Assembly (NCBI GenBank): GCA_964195005.1
Contig: CAXMOO010000219.1
Coordinates: forward strand, 1 to 9,000
Direction of reading: 5' to 3'
DNA: 9,000 bases
Source of the DNA: JAUXLW01 sp964195005
GTDB taxonomy: Bacteria; Actinomycetota; Acidimicrobiia; Spongiisociales; SHLN01
This document shows positions 1-6,178 of this stretch, piece after piece; position 1 is the first letter of the stretch, and each line of letters starts with the position of its first letter. The translations under genes were made by a program, and so were the position numbers. Under the pieces are notes generated by a model. The model made no database searches and was not told where the DNA came from. It worked only from the letters and a program-made list of their open reading frames with translations.

Positions 1-1
1 G

Positions 2-577
2 GTCTTCGGCACAGGACAGGTCACGAGTGTGACCAGCGCGGACTCGGGCCTGGTGGCAGTCGGCAACGAGGGATCGGACGGCGGTGACGACGCGGCTGTG
101 TGGACTTCCGTTGATGGGATCACCTGGTCTCGCGTTCCCCACGACGAGGCGGTCTTCGGCGAAGCGGGGATGCAGAGTGTGACCGTGGGAGGGCCGGGCT
201 TCGTGGCAGTGGGTACGGCCGGTTCGGGAGACGATCCTCACGCGGCAGTGTGGACTTCCGTTGATGGGGTCACCTGGTCCCGAGTTTCCCACGACGAGGC
301 AGTTTTTGGACTCAGACTGGGCGACGAGAACGGGATGACCGGCGTGACTGTGGGAGGCCCGGGTCTGGTGGCGGTCGGATCGGACGGGGACGCCGCGGCG
401 GTGTGGACTTCTCCTGACGGGATCACGTGGTCCCGGGTACCGAACACCAACCTGACCTTCGGCGCAGGAGGGATCTCCAGTGTGACATTCGGAGGGCCGG
501 GCCTCGTGACAGTCGGTGCGTCCGATTCGGAGGACGATGTCCACGCGGCCGTGTGGGTGCTGGTACCGGAAGACTGA
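2..577 (+). CDS. Repeat (beta-propeller-like) protein, 3' end only
   Basis: The reading frame is open from the window edge, so the true start lies upstream; the GTG at 29 is internal to the repeat pattern and is not a credible start. The visible 191 residues consist of units of about 50 residues, each with a G-G-P-G-(L/F)-V-(A/T)-V-G strand, a variable Asp/Gly-rich loop and an A-A-V-W-T-S-x-D-G-x-T-W-S-R-V segment. The last segment resembles the Asp-box (S-x-D-x-G-x-x-W) of sialidase/BNR-type beta-propellers. The codons for V-W begin at 98, 248, 401 and 551, giving spacings of 150, 153 and 150 bases. The last unit lacks the T-S-x-D-G turn and ends V-L-V-P-E-D, as expected for a closing strand. 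A secreted, ligand- or surface-binding role is inference. No catalytic residues are visible. Confidence 0.75.
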   Translation, partial: VFGTGQVTSVTSADSGLVAVGNEGSDGGDDAAVWTSVDGITWSRVPHDEAVFGEAGMQSVTVGGPGFVAVGTAGSGDDPHAAVWTSVDGVTWSRVSHDEAVFGLRLGDENGMTGVTVGGPGLVAVGSDGDAAAVWTSPDGITWSRVPNTNLTFGAGGISSVTFGGPGLVTVGASDSEDDVHAAVWVLVPED

Positions 578-646
578 TCGGTGCAGCTACCAACCGCATG
601 TTGATGTGCCCGCCCCTAACACAGATTGTGTAATTGCCAACGAACT

Positions 647-652
647 AAGGAG
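647..652 (+). promoter_or_regulatory. Shine-Dalgarno of the small lipoprotein gene
   Basis: AAGGAG lies 8 bases before the ATG at 661 and fixes that start. A 5-bp inverted repeat ACACA-GAT-TGTGT (619-631) overlaps a TGTAAT hexamer (629-634). These could be an operator and a -10 box, but no -35 sits at normal spacing, so the promoter itself is not claimed. Apart from this the 83-base gap 578-660 shows nothing recognisable. Confidence 0.7.
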
Positions 653-660
653 AAAGTGAC

Positions 661-1107
661 ATGAGACGTTCGGTTGTGATCGGAGCTGTATCGGTAGTGG
701 TAGTCCTGACCGGGTGTAGCGGCACCACCGGGGACCCGACCGCTACCTACGACGGGAGCGGGTGTTCCTATGAGGGACCGACCGAATTCGACCTCGACTC
801 AGCCGTTACGTTTACGTTCATCAACGAATCAGACACCACCAATATGGGTTTCGGAGTTTGGTCAGTCCCTGAGGAAGCCACTGCCGATGACATTCTCGAA
901 GAAGGTATTTTCGTAGTTGTAGGAGGCGGCCCCCCCGTCGATCCAGAGAAGGGCTTCTATGCAGCGTTGTTTGCTCCAACCGCCATTGACAGCACAGGAA
1001 CCTTGAGAGTCACTCTTGATAAGCCGGGGCAACATGCTCTCAATTGTTACGACGGCTCGACCGACGGCGGGGACCACGCAATCATGTTCACCGTCTCAGA
1101 CAACTGA
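661..1107 (+). CDS. Small secreted lipoprotein of unknown function
   Basis: This 148-residue protein begins with a short basic N-region (M-R-R), a hydrophobic stretch and the lipobox L16-T17-G18-C19. It should therefore be exported, processed by signal peptidase II and lipid-anchored at Cys19. The mature part is mostly polar and beta-rich in character. Two further cysteines, C35 (in G-C-S-Y-E-G-P) and C129 (in L-N-C-Y-D-G), lie near the two ends of the domain and could form a disulfide. The layout, with a closing P-G-x-H-x-L-x-C motif followed by a final F-T-V strand, recalls small cupredoxin-like sandwiches, but I see no convincing copper-ligand set and do not claim metal binding. The ATG is supported by AAGGAG 8 bases upstream. 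The gene stands alone between a repeat-protein end and a transposase remnant. Confidence 0.8.
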   Translation: MRRSVVIGAVSVVVVLTGCSGTTGDPTATYDGSGCSYEGPTEFDLDSAVTFTFINESDTTNMGFGVWSVPEEATADDILEEGIFVVVGGGPPVDPEKGFYAALFAPTAIDSTGTLRVTLDKPGQHALNCYDGSTDGGDHAIMFTVSDN

Positions 1108-1147
1108 CTCAGGCGAGGAACTCCAAGGAGTAGTTCGACCCCGCACA

Positions 1148-1346
1148 TATCGAGCGGTTTTAGCCGCACACATAAAGCGGTATCGGGGAGCATATGTGTC
1201 CCTGCTCACCCAAGAAGACCTCGACCAAGCTGCCCACTCGCTCAACACTCGGCCTCGACAAACCCTCGACTGGATGACACCATCAGAGAGACTCGCCGAA
1301 GTGCTGCAATGACCCCTTGAGCTTCGCAGCACCTATCGAGCGGTTT
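1148..1346. repeat. 13-bp direct repeat bracketing the transposase remnant
   Basis: The sequence TATCGAGCGGTTT occurs at 1148-1160 and again, identically, at 1334-1346. The two copies lie on either side of the IS30 remnant. IS30 elements normally duplicate only 2-3 bp of target, so this is not a standard target-site duplication. It may be a deletion or recombination scar, or part of a host repeat. Confidence 0.6.
1196..1312 (+). pseudogene. IS30-family transposase remnant, C-terminal end
   Basis: The reading frame ending at TGA 1310-1312 carries L-T-Q-E-D-L-D-Q-A-A-H-S-L-N-T-R-P-R-Q-T, followed closely by L-D-W-M-T-P-S-E-R-L-A-E-V-L-Q. This matches the conserved C-terminal tail of IS30-family DDE transposases, whose usual form is L-N-x-R-P-R-K-T-L-G-W-x-T-P-A-E. 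Only about 38 residues are recognisable. The catalytic DDE core and the N-terminal helix-turn-helix are absent, so the element is dead. The frame stays open back to 1016, but that part overlaps the lipoprotein gene in another frame and is not transposase-like. The bases just after the stop (CTGCAATGACCCCTTGAG, 1304-1321) look like the terminal repeat region of this family, from memory of such ends. Confidence 0.75.
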
Positions 1347-1366
1347 CCAGATTCGTTGCTCGACCC

Positions 1367-2818
1367 CTAACCGGCGGCCTGTTCCACGAGGGTCAGCATC
1401 GTGCGGACCCCGAAACCGGAGCCGCCCTTCACCTGATAGTGCTCGTTGTCGGGCCAGCGGGCCGGTCCGGCGATATCGAGGTGGACCCAGGGAACGTCGC
1501 CCACGAAATGCTTGAGAAATAGGGCGGCATTGATCGACTGGGCAAAGCGGGGACCACTGTTCTTGATATCCGCGATCTCCGATTCGATGTGCTTTTCGTA
1601 CTCGTCGTGAAGCGGCAACTGCCAGACGTCCTCACCAGCAGCCGCGGCGGCAGCCTTCACTTTCTCGATCGCCTCGTCATCGTTGCCGAAAAGCCCGGCG
1701 ATTTTTTCGCCAAGCGCTACCAGGCAACCGCCTGTGAGGGTGGCGATATCGACGATCAAATCGGGTTCTTCCTCTGCCGCCAGCGAAAGGGCATCCGCCA
1801 GGATCAAACGACCCTCGGCATCAGTGTTGAGCACTTCCACCGTGGTGCCGTTGCGGGGGGTTAGGACGTCACCGGGCCGCTGGGCGCCGCCGCCCGGCAT
1901 GTTCTCAGTGAATGGAGTGACCGCCATAACGCGAACGGGAGGAGCCAGGGCGGCGACCGCTTGCATGGTGGCGAGCACCGCGGCTGCACCGGACATGTCG
2001 GTCTTCATCGCCTCCATCCCGGCGGGGGGCTTGAGCGACAGGCCACCCGAATCGAAAATGATGCCCTTGCCCACCAGAGCGATGAACCCCCGGGGATCCT
2101 CCGGCTCGTAGCGCAGGACCACCATCGCCGCTGGGGCGTGCGACCCGGCGGCAACGCCGGCCAATCCTCCAAAACGCTCCCCCTCGAACTGATCGGGCTC
2201 ATATACAGTCAGCTCGAGCCCGCCCTCTTCGGCAATGCGGCGGGCATGAGCCACCATCTCGACCGGCGGCTTAGCTCCCGGGGGCTCATTGATGAGGTCG
2301 CGAGCCAGCGTCACCGCTTCAACCACCACTCGGGAACGGGCCGACTGGGCGGCGGCATCGTCGGCCCCGGCGCCGACGAATCGAAGCTCCTCGGTCTTCA
2401 ACGGCTTTTTCTCGGTCTGATACCGGTCGAAGCGATACTGGCCGAGCAGAAAGCCCTCGGCGGCTGCGCCGGCCGCCCCATCCATCAGCTGATGCAGGGT
2501 GGTCGCCACGGTGGCGTCCTTAGTGGTCTTCTTACCGGCTGTGCCGGCCCCGCGGCGAACCTGCTCGAGATCGGGATCAGAGCCGAGACCTACCAGCAAT
2601 ACTCGCTTGAAATTGAGCCGGTCCCTGGTCGGCACCGAGGCCGTCGTACCGGCCTTGCCCTGAAAGTCGGCATCGTCGAGAACGTCGACCAGATAGTCCC
2701 CTAGCTCCTCGGCCAGCCAGTCGGCTCCGGGGCCCCAGGAGCGGTCGGCCAACACCGGCAGCACCAGCACATCTGCCGCTTCGGATGCCAGGTCTCCCCC
2801 GGCAGTGACTTCGATCAC
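1367..2818 (-). CDS. pepA: Leucyl aminopeptidase (M17 family, PepA-like)
   Basis: This is a cytosolic dinuclear-metal exopeptidase that removes N-terminal residues, preferably Leu, from peptides; family members are hexamers. The C-terminal catalytic domain is complete. By position it has all expected metal ligands and catalytic residues: K251 and D256 in G-K-G-I-I-F-D-S-G-G, K263, D274 in K-T-D-M-S-G, and D333, E335 and R337 in the M17 signature N-T-D-A-E-G-R-L. The spacing agrees with E. coli PepA. At 483 residues the length is normal. I chose the GTG at 2818: AAGGAG lies 5 bases upstream (2824-2829) and the codon overlaps the stop of the upstream gene as TAGTG. An in-frame GTG at 2848 would add ten residues inside that gene and lacks this support. 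It is the third gene of the operon. Downstream is a weak 6-bp inverted repeat (1336-1341/1358-1363) without a U-tract. Confidence 0.95.
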   Translation of the reverse strand: MIEVTAGGDLASEAADVLVLPVLADRSWGPGADWLAEELGDYLVDVLDDADFQGKAGTTASVPTRDRLNFKRVLLVGLGSDPDLEQVRRGAGTAGKKTTKDATVATTLHQLMDGAAGAAAEGFLLGQYRFDRYQTEKKPLKTEELRFVGAGADDAAAQSARSRVVVEAVTLARDLINEPPGAKPPVEMVAHARRIAEEGGLELTVYEPDQFEGERFGGLAGVAAGSHAPAAMVVLRYEPEDPRGFIALVGKGIIFDSGGLSLKPPAGMEAMKTDMSGAAAVLATMQAVAALAPPVRVMAVTPFTENMPGGGAQRPGDVLTPRNGTTVEVLNTDAEGRLILADALSLAAEEEPDLIVDIATLTGGCLVALGEKIAGLFGNDDEAIEKVKAAAAAAGEDVWQLPLHDEYEKHIESEIADIKNSGPRFAQSINAALFLKHFVGDVPWVHLDIAGPARWPDNEHYQVKGGSGFGVRTMLTLVEQAAG

Positions 2819-3366
2819 TATTTCTCCTTGGTTCTGGAGGGGCGCCACTCCGGCGCAGCTGAGCGGGCAAGAACGTAGGTCAGATCCGCGAGTCGATTGA
2901 GGTATACCGGCACGCCGCTTCCGTCCAGCCCACCACTGCGAACCAGCGAAACAACCCTTCGCTCCGCCCGGCGTACCGTCGCTCTAGCCACCTCGAGAGC
3001 AGCCTCCAGGGGGCTCTCGCCGGGAACGACGAATTCTCGTGGGAGCTCCTTCTCGGCCACAGCCTCATCGATCCAGCCCTCGAGTCGCCCCACCATTTCG
3101 CTGGTCGCCCGGCTAACACCGGGTTCGAGTTTGGAGCGTTTTTGTGGTGAGGTGGCGAGTTCGGCCCCGACGACGAACAGGTCCCGCTGGATCGCGAGCA
3201 GACGTTCGGCCAGGCCTTCCCCGGCCAGCACCCGGGCGACGCCGAATGCTGCAACCGCTTCGTCCACCGCGCCGTATGCCTCCGGTCCTGGATCGTCTTT
3301 CCACACCCGGCCGCCGTAGAGCAGGCCCGTCTGGCCTTCATCCCCGGTCTTGGTATAGATCTTCAC
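2818..3366 (-). CDS. pduO: PduO-type ATP:cob(I)alamin adenosyltransferase
   Basis: The enzyme transfers the 5'-deoxyadenosyl group of ATP to cob(I)alamin, giving adenosylcobalamin (coenzyme B12). Family members are trimeric, alpha-helical and cytosolic. The 182 residues are full length for the family. Key features are the N-terminal ATP loop Y4-T-K-T-G-D-E-G-Q-T-G with K6, G8 and D9; Y31-G-A-V-D35-E; P115-G-E-S-P-L; the R128...R132-R-A-E-R136 helix; and the C-terminal Y155-L-N-R-L-A-D-L motif. These match the ATP and cobalamin contacts known for PduO proteins. D35 and R128 fall where the lactobacillar enzyme has its subunit-interface salt bridge. The GTG at 3366 is chosen because translation from it begins directly at K-I-Y-T-K-T-G-D. 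It overlaps the TGA of the preceding gene (GTGA). No independent Shine-Dalgarno is seen, so coupling is likely. No mutase or B12-biosynthesis gene is in view. Confidence 0.93.
   Translation of the reverse strand: MKIYTKTGDEGQTGLLYGGRVWKDDPGPEAYGAVDEAVAAFGVARVLAGEGLAERLLAIQRDLFVVGAELATSPQKRSKLEPGVSRATSEMVGRLEGWIDEAVAEKELPREFVVPGESPLEAALEVARATVRRAERRVVSLVRSGGLDGSGVPVYLNRLADLTYVLARSAAPEWRPSRTKEK
2824..2829 (-). promoter_or_regulatory. Shine-Dalgarno deciding the pepA start
   Basis: AAGGAG on the minus strand ends 5 bases before the GTG at 2818. It lies inside the last codons of the adenosyltransferase gene, so ribosomes ending there can re-initiate on pepA at the TAGTG junction. Confidence 0.8.
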
Positions 3367-4055
3367 GAAGCCACGAGTGTACCGGCCAGCCTGGCGGCCC
3401 CCGCTAAAAGGCCGGCACCCTCGTCCACCAGCGCCCGGCCGGCGACTGCGGCTCCCATCGCAGTCAGCGTTGCCAGATATGAGAGGCCGGTAGCCGCCAT
3501 GACTCCGGGATAGGACGGCTCTTTGAGAGAGAACCAAACCGCCACCATCAACAGCAGCGAAGTGACGGCCAAGGCCACGAAGGCCCAACCCACCACCGCG
3601 TCCTCCCAGTCCCGCCCGGCCGCCACCAGCAGGAACACCATCTCGAGAACAATCCCCACGAGGGCCGCCCCATCCAGTCGCTGCAACGCCCAGCGCGGCA
3701 GAGTGGGGTCGATCAAGTACCAGTGACCAAGCAACATCTCCCCCGTAATCCCGCCGAGAGCAAGAGCGCCCGACACGGTGGCGAGTATCCCGCCGTCGGA
3801 GACCGAAGCCACCGCGTAGAAGAGCGCCGCGGTGACGAAGGCCGCCACCACCGCGTCCGAACGACGGGCCACAGCGAAGGCGGCGACGGCGGCGGCAGTT
3901 GCCACCCCGGCGGTCCAACCACCGCCCGCCCACCAACCGAGCCCGCCCAGCAAGATGACGACCGAACCCGCCAGCCAGTTGAAACCCGGACCAACCACCC
4001 GCCACCGGGCAACCAGGGCGGCCACGGCAGCGAGCCCGGCGGCCCAGGTGGTCAA
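3363..4055 (-). CDS. Polytopic membrane protein, function unknown
   Basis: This is a very hydrophobic protein of 230 residues, or 238 if translation starts at 4079. I count seven or eight membrane segments, roughly at residues 2-16, 26-43, 47-64, 67-83, 88-109, 128-146, 152-176 and 183-206. The one distinctive stretch is G-H-W-Y-L-I-D-P-T-L-P-R-W-A-L (110-124) in the loop after the fifth segment; its His, Trp, Tyr and Asp could contact a ligand or haem, but this is speculation. I do not recognise a named family. It is the first gene of the operon with the adenosyltransferase and pepA, and its TGA overlaps the next start by 4 nt. The start is uncertain. TTG at 4055 is the first conventional start but has no Shine-Dalgarno. 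AAGGAG at 4088-4093 faces an ATC codon at 4079, which would give the N-terminus M-E-L-S-P-S-L-I. Confidence 0.75.
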   Translation of the reverse strand: MTTWAAGLAAVAALVARWRVVGPGFNWLAGSVVILLGGLGWWAGGGWTAGVATAAAVAAFAVARRSDAVVAAFVTAALFYAVASVSDGGILATVSGALALGGITGEMLLGHWYLIDPTLPRWALQRLDGAALVGIVLEMVFLLVAAGRDWEDAVVGWAFVALAVTSLLLMVAVWFSLKEPSYPGVMAATGLSYLATLTAMGAAVAGRALVDEGAGLLAGAARLAGTLVAS

Positions 4056-4087
4056 AATCAGGGATGGACTGAGCTCGATGCCGGGGG

Positions 4088-4093
4088 CTCCTT
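4088..4093 (-). promoter_or_regulatory. Shine-Dalgarno upstream of an ATC codon
   Basis: AAGGAG on the minus strand is followed by an 8-base spacer and then ATC (4079-4077) in frame with the membrane protein. The next conventional start, TTG at 4055, is 32 bases away, which is too far for this site to serve it directly. Confidence 0.55.
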
Positions 4094-4105
4094 GGGTCGC
4101 CTGGG

Positions 4106-4134
4106 ATTATACGAATGCCCGATAGGGTGACTCC
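4106..4134 (-). promoter_or_regulatory. Sigma-70-type promoter of the membrane protein-pduO-pepA operon
   Basis: A perfect TATAAT lies on the minus strand at 4111-4106. A weak -35 candidate is GGAGTC (4134-4129, 17-bp spacer) or TGGAGT (18-bp spacer). Transcription would begin near 4099, leaving only a few bases before the AAGGAG at 4093-4088, so the leader would be very short. The weak -35 suggests an activator or an alternative sigma factor. The -35 region overlaps the ribosome binding site of the divergent leader ORF. Confidence 0.6.
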
Positions 4135-4188
4135 ATGGACCAGGACCCTCGAGCCGCCGCTCGACCGGATATGGCCGCGCTCACATGA
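4135..4188 (+). CDS. Possible 17-codon leader ORF upstream of the SGNH hydrolase
   Basis: ATG at 4135 opens a short frame encoding MDQDPRAAARPDMAALT and ends at TGA 4186-4188. A GGTGA (4126-4130), complementary to the 16S anti-Shine-Dalgarno, lies 4 bases before the ATG. The stop overlaps the hydrolase ATG as ATGA (4185-4188), and the hydrolase has no Shine-Dalgarno of its own, so the short ORF may deliver ribosomes to it. No function for the peptide can be read from its composition. The frame is short enough to arise by chance. Confidence 0.35.
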   Translation: MDQDPRAAARPDMAALT

Positions 4189-5699
4189 AGGGGGCAGTCG
4201 TCATCCTCGGCGTGCTGGCCGCCGTGAGTGCCGGCATTGCTGCTCTGTTCAAGTTCGGAGAGCTATTTGCGATCCTGGCCTTCCTTTTCATACTGGCCGC
4301 GGCAATATATGGCCTTTTCGCCCCCCGGCCCGTATTAGGCGGCATCCTCGGCGGAGTGGTCGTGGTGTTCGTGGCGAGCACTGCATTCGTGGGCCTGGGG
4401 ATTTTCCAACTGGTCCGCGCTCTCACGGACACCGAAGGGCCGATCGATGCACCGGACCCGGTGGCGCTGGCCTCGGCTGATGCCAAAGTTGACGAGATCA
4501 AGGACTCTGTCGCCTTCCGACTCGAACTCACCGAAGATGAGATGACCGCCTATGTGCTCGATGGCTTGGACGGAGAAGGGGACAATCCGCTCCGATCGGT
4601 GAGCCTCGACGTTGTCGACGGAGCCGACGGGGAACAGGGCTCATTGCTCTTTGACGCCGAATTCAAGAGTGGGGGCGTCGGGGCCAGCGGCGCCGTGAGC
4701 ATCAAATTGGAAATGGGGGCTGTCCAGGTGGACCTGGACGACATCTCCCTCGGAGCCTTCTCCATGCCCGGCATTGCCGAGAACGCTCTCGAAGACCTTG
4801 TCGAGCGAATCGCCGATTTCAACACGACTCTGGCCGAAGCTAAAGCCGACGTGCAGGCAATCACGATCGGCAACGATCGGATCGTGATCGTGGGGACCCA
4901 GGTGGGGACCAACCTGCTCACCTCGCAAGCCCTGCTCAGCGGCTTGCAGCAGGCAGCCGCCTCTGCGGTCAACGCGCTCGACCCACCGCCCGAAAGGCTC
5001 GGCGCAGGCCGCGTCAACTCAACGAGCGAAGGAAGTGGTCCGTTCTACGTAGCGCTGGGAGATTCGCTGGCGGCCAACGTGGGTGTCCTCGAGCCGCGCG
5101 ACGGGTATGTTTCTCGCTTCCATAACGCCGTCGAAACTCGTGACGGAACCATCTACGGACTTGGCAACTTCGGGATCCCGGGAGAGACAACCGGAACTCT
5201 GATCCGGGCAGGCCAGCTCGATGATGTGATCGCCTTCATCAAAGACAACGAGGTGGCATACGTGAGCATCGATATCGGAGCCAACAACCTGCTCGGGCAC
5301 CTGGGCTCGGACGCTTGCAGCGAGACTCTCACCAACCAGGCGTGCCAGAGTCGACTAACGAGCGCCTTCGACGGTTACGGTGCGGACATGGAGTTCATTT
5401 TCGATGAGATCATCGACGCGGCGCCCGACGCCACCGTGATATTCATGGTGGCGTACAACCCCTTCAGCCTGGGACTGGGGACAGAGCTCGAAGCGACCAC
5501 GGACGCCACGCTGAGCGACTTCAACCAGATTGCAGCGACCATCGCCAGCGACAGGGGGATCCTGATAGCCGATGCTTTCACCCCGATGGTGCGTACCACC
5601 GGCTCTACCACCCACATGTTGGATGCCGAGCCTGATATCCACCCCGTGCCGATCGGGTTCGACATCCTGGCCGGGTCCCTCCTCGACGCACTGGGCTGA
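4185..5699 (+). CDS. Membrane-anchored YpmS-like domain fused to SGNH/GDSL hydrolase
   Basis: This 504-residue protein has three parts. Residues 4-78 form three hydrophobic membrane segments (about 4-21, 25-44 and 50-78). Residues about 108-240 form a beta-rich domain beginning L-T-E-D-E-M-T-A-Y-V-L and ending D-R-I-V-I-V-G; this pattern recalls YpmS/DUF2140 and LmeA-type TULIP-like domains, at moderate confidence. Residues 286-504 form an SGNH hydrolase with block I G-D293-S294-L (nucleophile Ser), block II G330 in N-F-G-I-P-G-E-T, block III G365-A-N367-N, and block V D484-I-H486-P. The nearby Asp is two residues before His instead of the usual three. The hydrolase domain is probably outside the membrane and may cleave an ester on a lipid or cell-envelope glycan; the substrate is unknown. 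ATG 4185 is the first start in frame and leads directly into a membrane segment. Confidence 0.85.
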   Translation: MKGAVVILGVLAAVSAGIAALFKFGELFAILAFLFILAAAIYGLFAPRPVLGGILGGVVVVFVASTAFVGLGIFQLVRALTDTEGPIDAPDPVALASADAKVDEIKDSVAFRLELTEDEMTAYVLDGLDGEGDNPLRSVSLDVVDGADGEQGSLLFDAEFKSGGVGASGAVSIKLEMGAVQVDLDDISLGAFSMPGIAENALEDLVERIADFNTTLAEAKADVQAITIGNDRIVIVGTQVGTNLLTSQALLSGLQQAAASAVNALDPPPERLGAGRVNSTSEGSGPFYVALGDSLAANVGVLEPRDGYVSRFHNAVETRDGTIYGLGNFGIPGETTGTLIRAGQLDDVIAFIKDNEVAYVSIDIGANNLLGHLGSDACSETLTNQACQSRLTSAFDGYGADMEFIFDEIIDAAPDATVIFMVAYNPFSLGLGTELEATTDATLSDFNQIAATIASDRGILIADAFTPMVRTTGSTTHMLDAEPDIHPVPIGFDILAGSLLDALG

Positions 5700-5701
5700 A
5701 C

Positions 5702-6178
5702 TCAGGGGTTGATGGCCATCAGCTCGAGTTCGAAAGTGAGTGCCTGGCCGGCGAGAGCACGGTTGCGGTCGATAGTGGCCGAGTCTTCGGTCAACTCCAC
5801 CACGACGACTTGCTGCCCCGTGCTGGTCACAAGCGAGTCACCCACTTTTGTGCCTTCGGGAAGTAGAGCGATATCGACCGTTTCTATAAGGCCAGGATCG
5901 CTTTCGCCGTATGCGTCGACCGGCTCAATGCGCACTGTTTTGATGTCCCCGACCTTCATGCCCCTGACTCCGGCGTCGAAGCCCGCTATCACTTCCCCGG
6001 CACCGATCACGAAATCGAAGGTCTGGTCTTGCTCGCGAGACGAGTCAAACACACTTCCATCGTCGAGAGTGCCGACGTAATGGACTGAGACCGAATCACC
6101 TAGTTCTGCCACCGAGGCACCCCCTCCACAGGCTGCGGCGACGAGCGCCATCACCAGAACGAGTTGCAGGCGCCTCAC
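5702..6178 (-). CDS. FKBP-type peptidyl-prolyl isomerase, SlyD-like lipoprotein
   Basis: This 158-residue enzyme should catalyse cis-trans isomerisation of prolyl bonds. The N-terminus has a signal peptide with Ala-Ala-Ala-Cys17, a lipobox, so the isomerase should be tethered outside the membrane and help fold exported proteins. The split FKBP domain is evident: Y34-V-G-T-L-D-D-G-x-V-F-D45, F54, G-x-V-I64-x-G-F67-D, and A-Y90-G. These match the active-site ring of FKBPs, with Phe67 where FKBP12 has Trp. Residues about 92-137 form the SlyD-type insert-in-flap domain, and I136-D-R-N-R-x-L-A-G-Q-x-L-x-F-E is the typical SlyD closing strand. The His-rich metal tail of E. coli SlyD is absent. The GTG start at 6178 overlaps the transketolase TGA (GTGA). 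Its stop lies 2 bp from the stop of the convergent hydrolase gene. Confidence 0.92.
   Translation of the reverse strand: MRRLQLVLVMALVAAACGGGASVAELGDSVSVHYVGTLDDGSVFDSSREQDQTFDFVIGAGEVIAGFDAGVRGMKVGDIKTVRIEPVDAYGESDPGLIETVDIALLPEGTKVGDSLVTSTGQQVVVVELTEDSATIDRNRALAGQALTFELELMAINP

Noticed and set aside
1141..1161. CCGC/GCGG stem followed by TTTT as a terminator for the lipoprotein gene
   Set aside because: The stem is only 4 bp with a 9-base loop, too weak to call; the T-run belongs to the 13-bp repeat.
1016..1195. Upstream extension of the transposase-tail frame back to an ATG at 1016
   Set aside because: It overlaps the lipoprotein gene in another frame and shows no IS30 similarity; only the segment from about 1196 is recognisable.
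1301..1332. GTGCTGC/GCAGCAC 7-bp inverted repeat around the transposase stop
   Set aside because: The loop is 18 bases and there is no U-tract. It may be part of the IS end, but is not strong enough to list separately.
1961..2704. A 247-codon plus-strand open frame opposite pepA
   Set aside because: It is antisense to a complete, motif-verified M17 peptidase, has no family features and reflects high GC content.
2818..4005. A 395-codon open frame on the minus strand covering the adenosyltransferase and most of the membrane gene
   Set aside because: Only its last 182 residues are PduO. The upstream part is Gly/Arg-rich, without family features, and is the out-of-frame shadow of the membrane protein, which is clearly the coding frame there.
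4092..4113. Plus-strand promoter with TTGGGT and TATACG for the hydrolase
   Set aside because: The hexamers are only about 10 bp apart, so they cannot work together; TATACG alone is not enough evidence.
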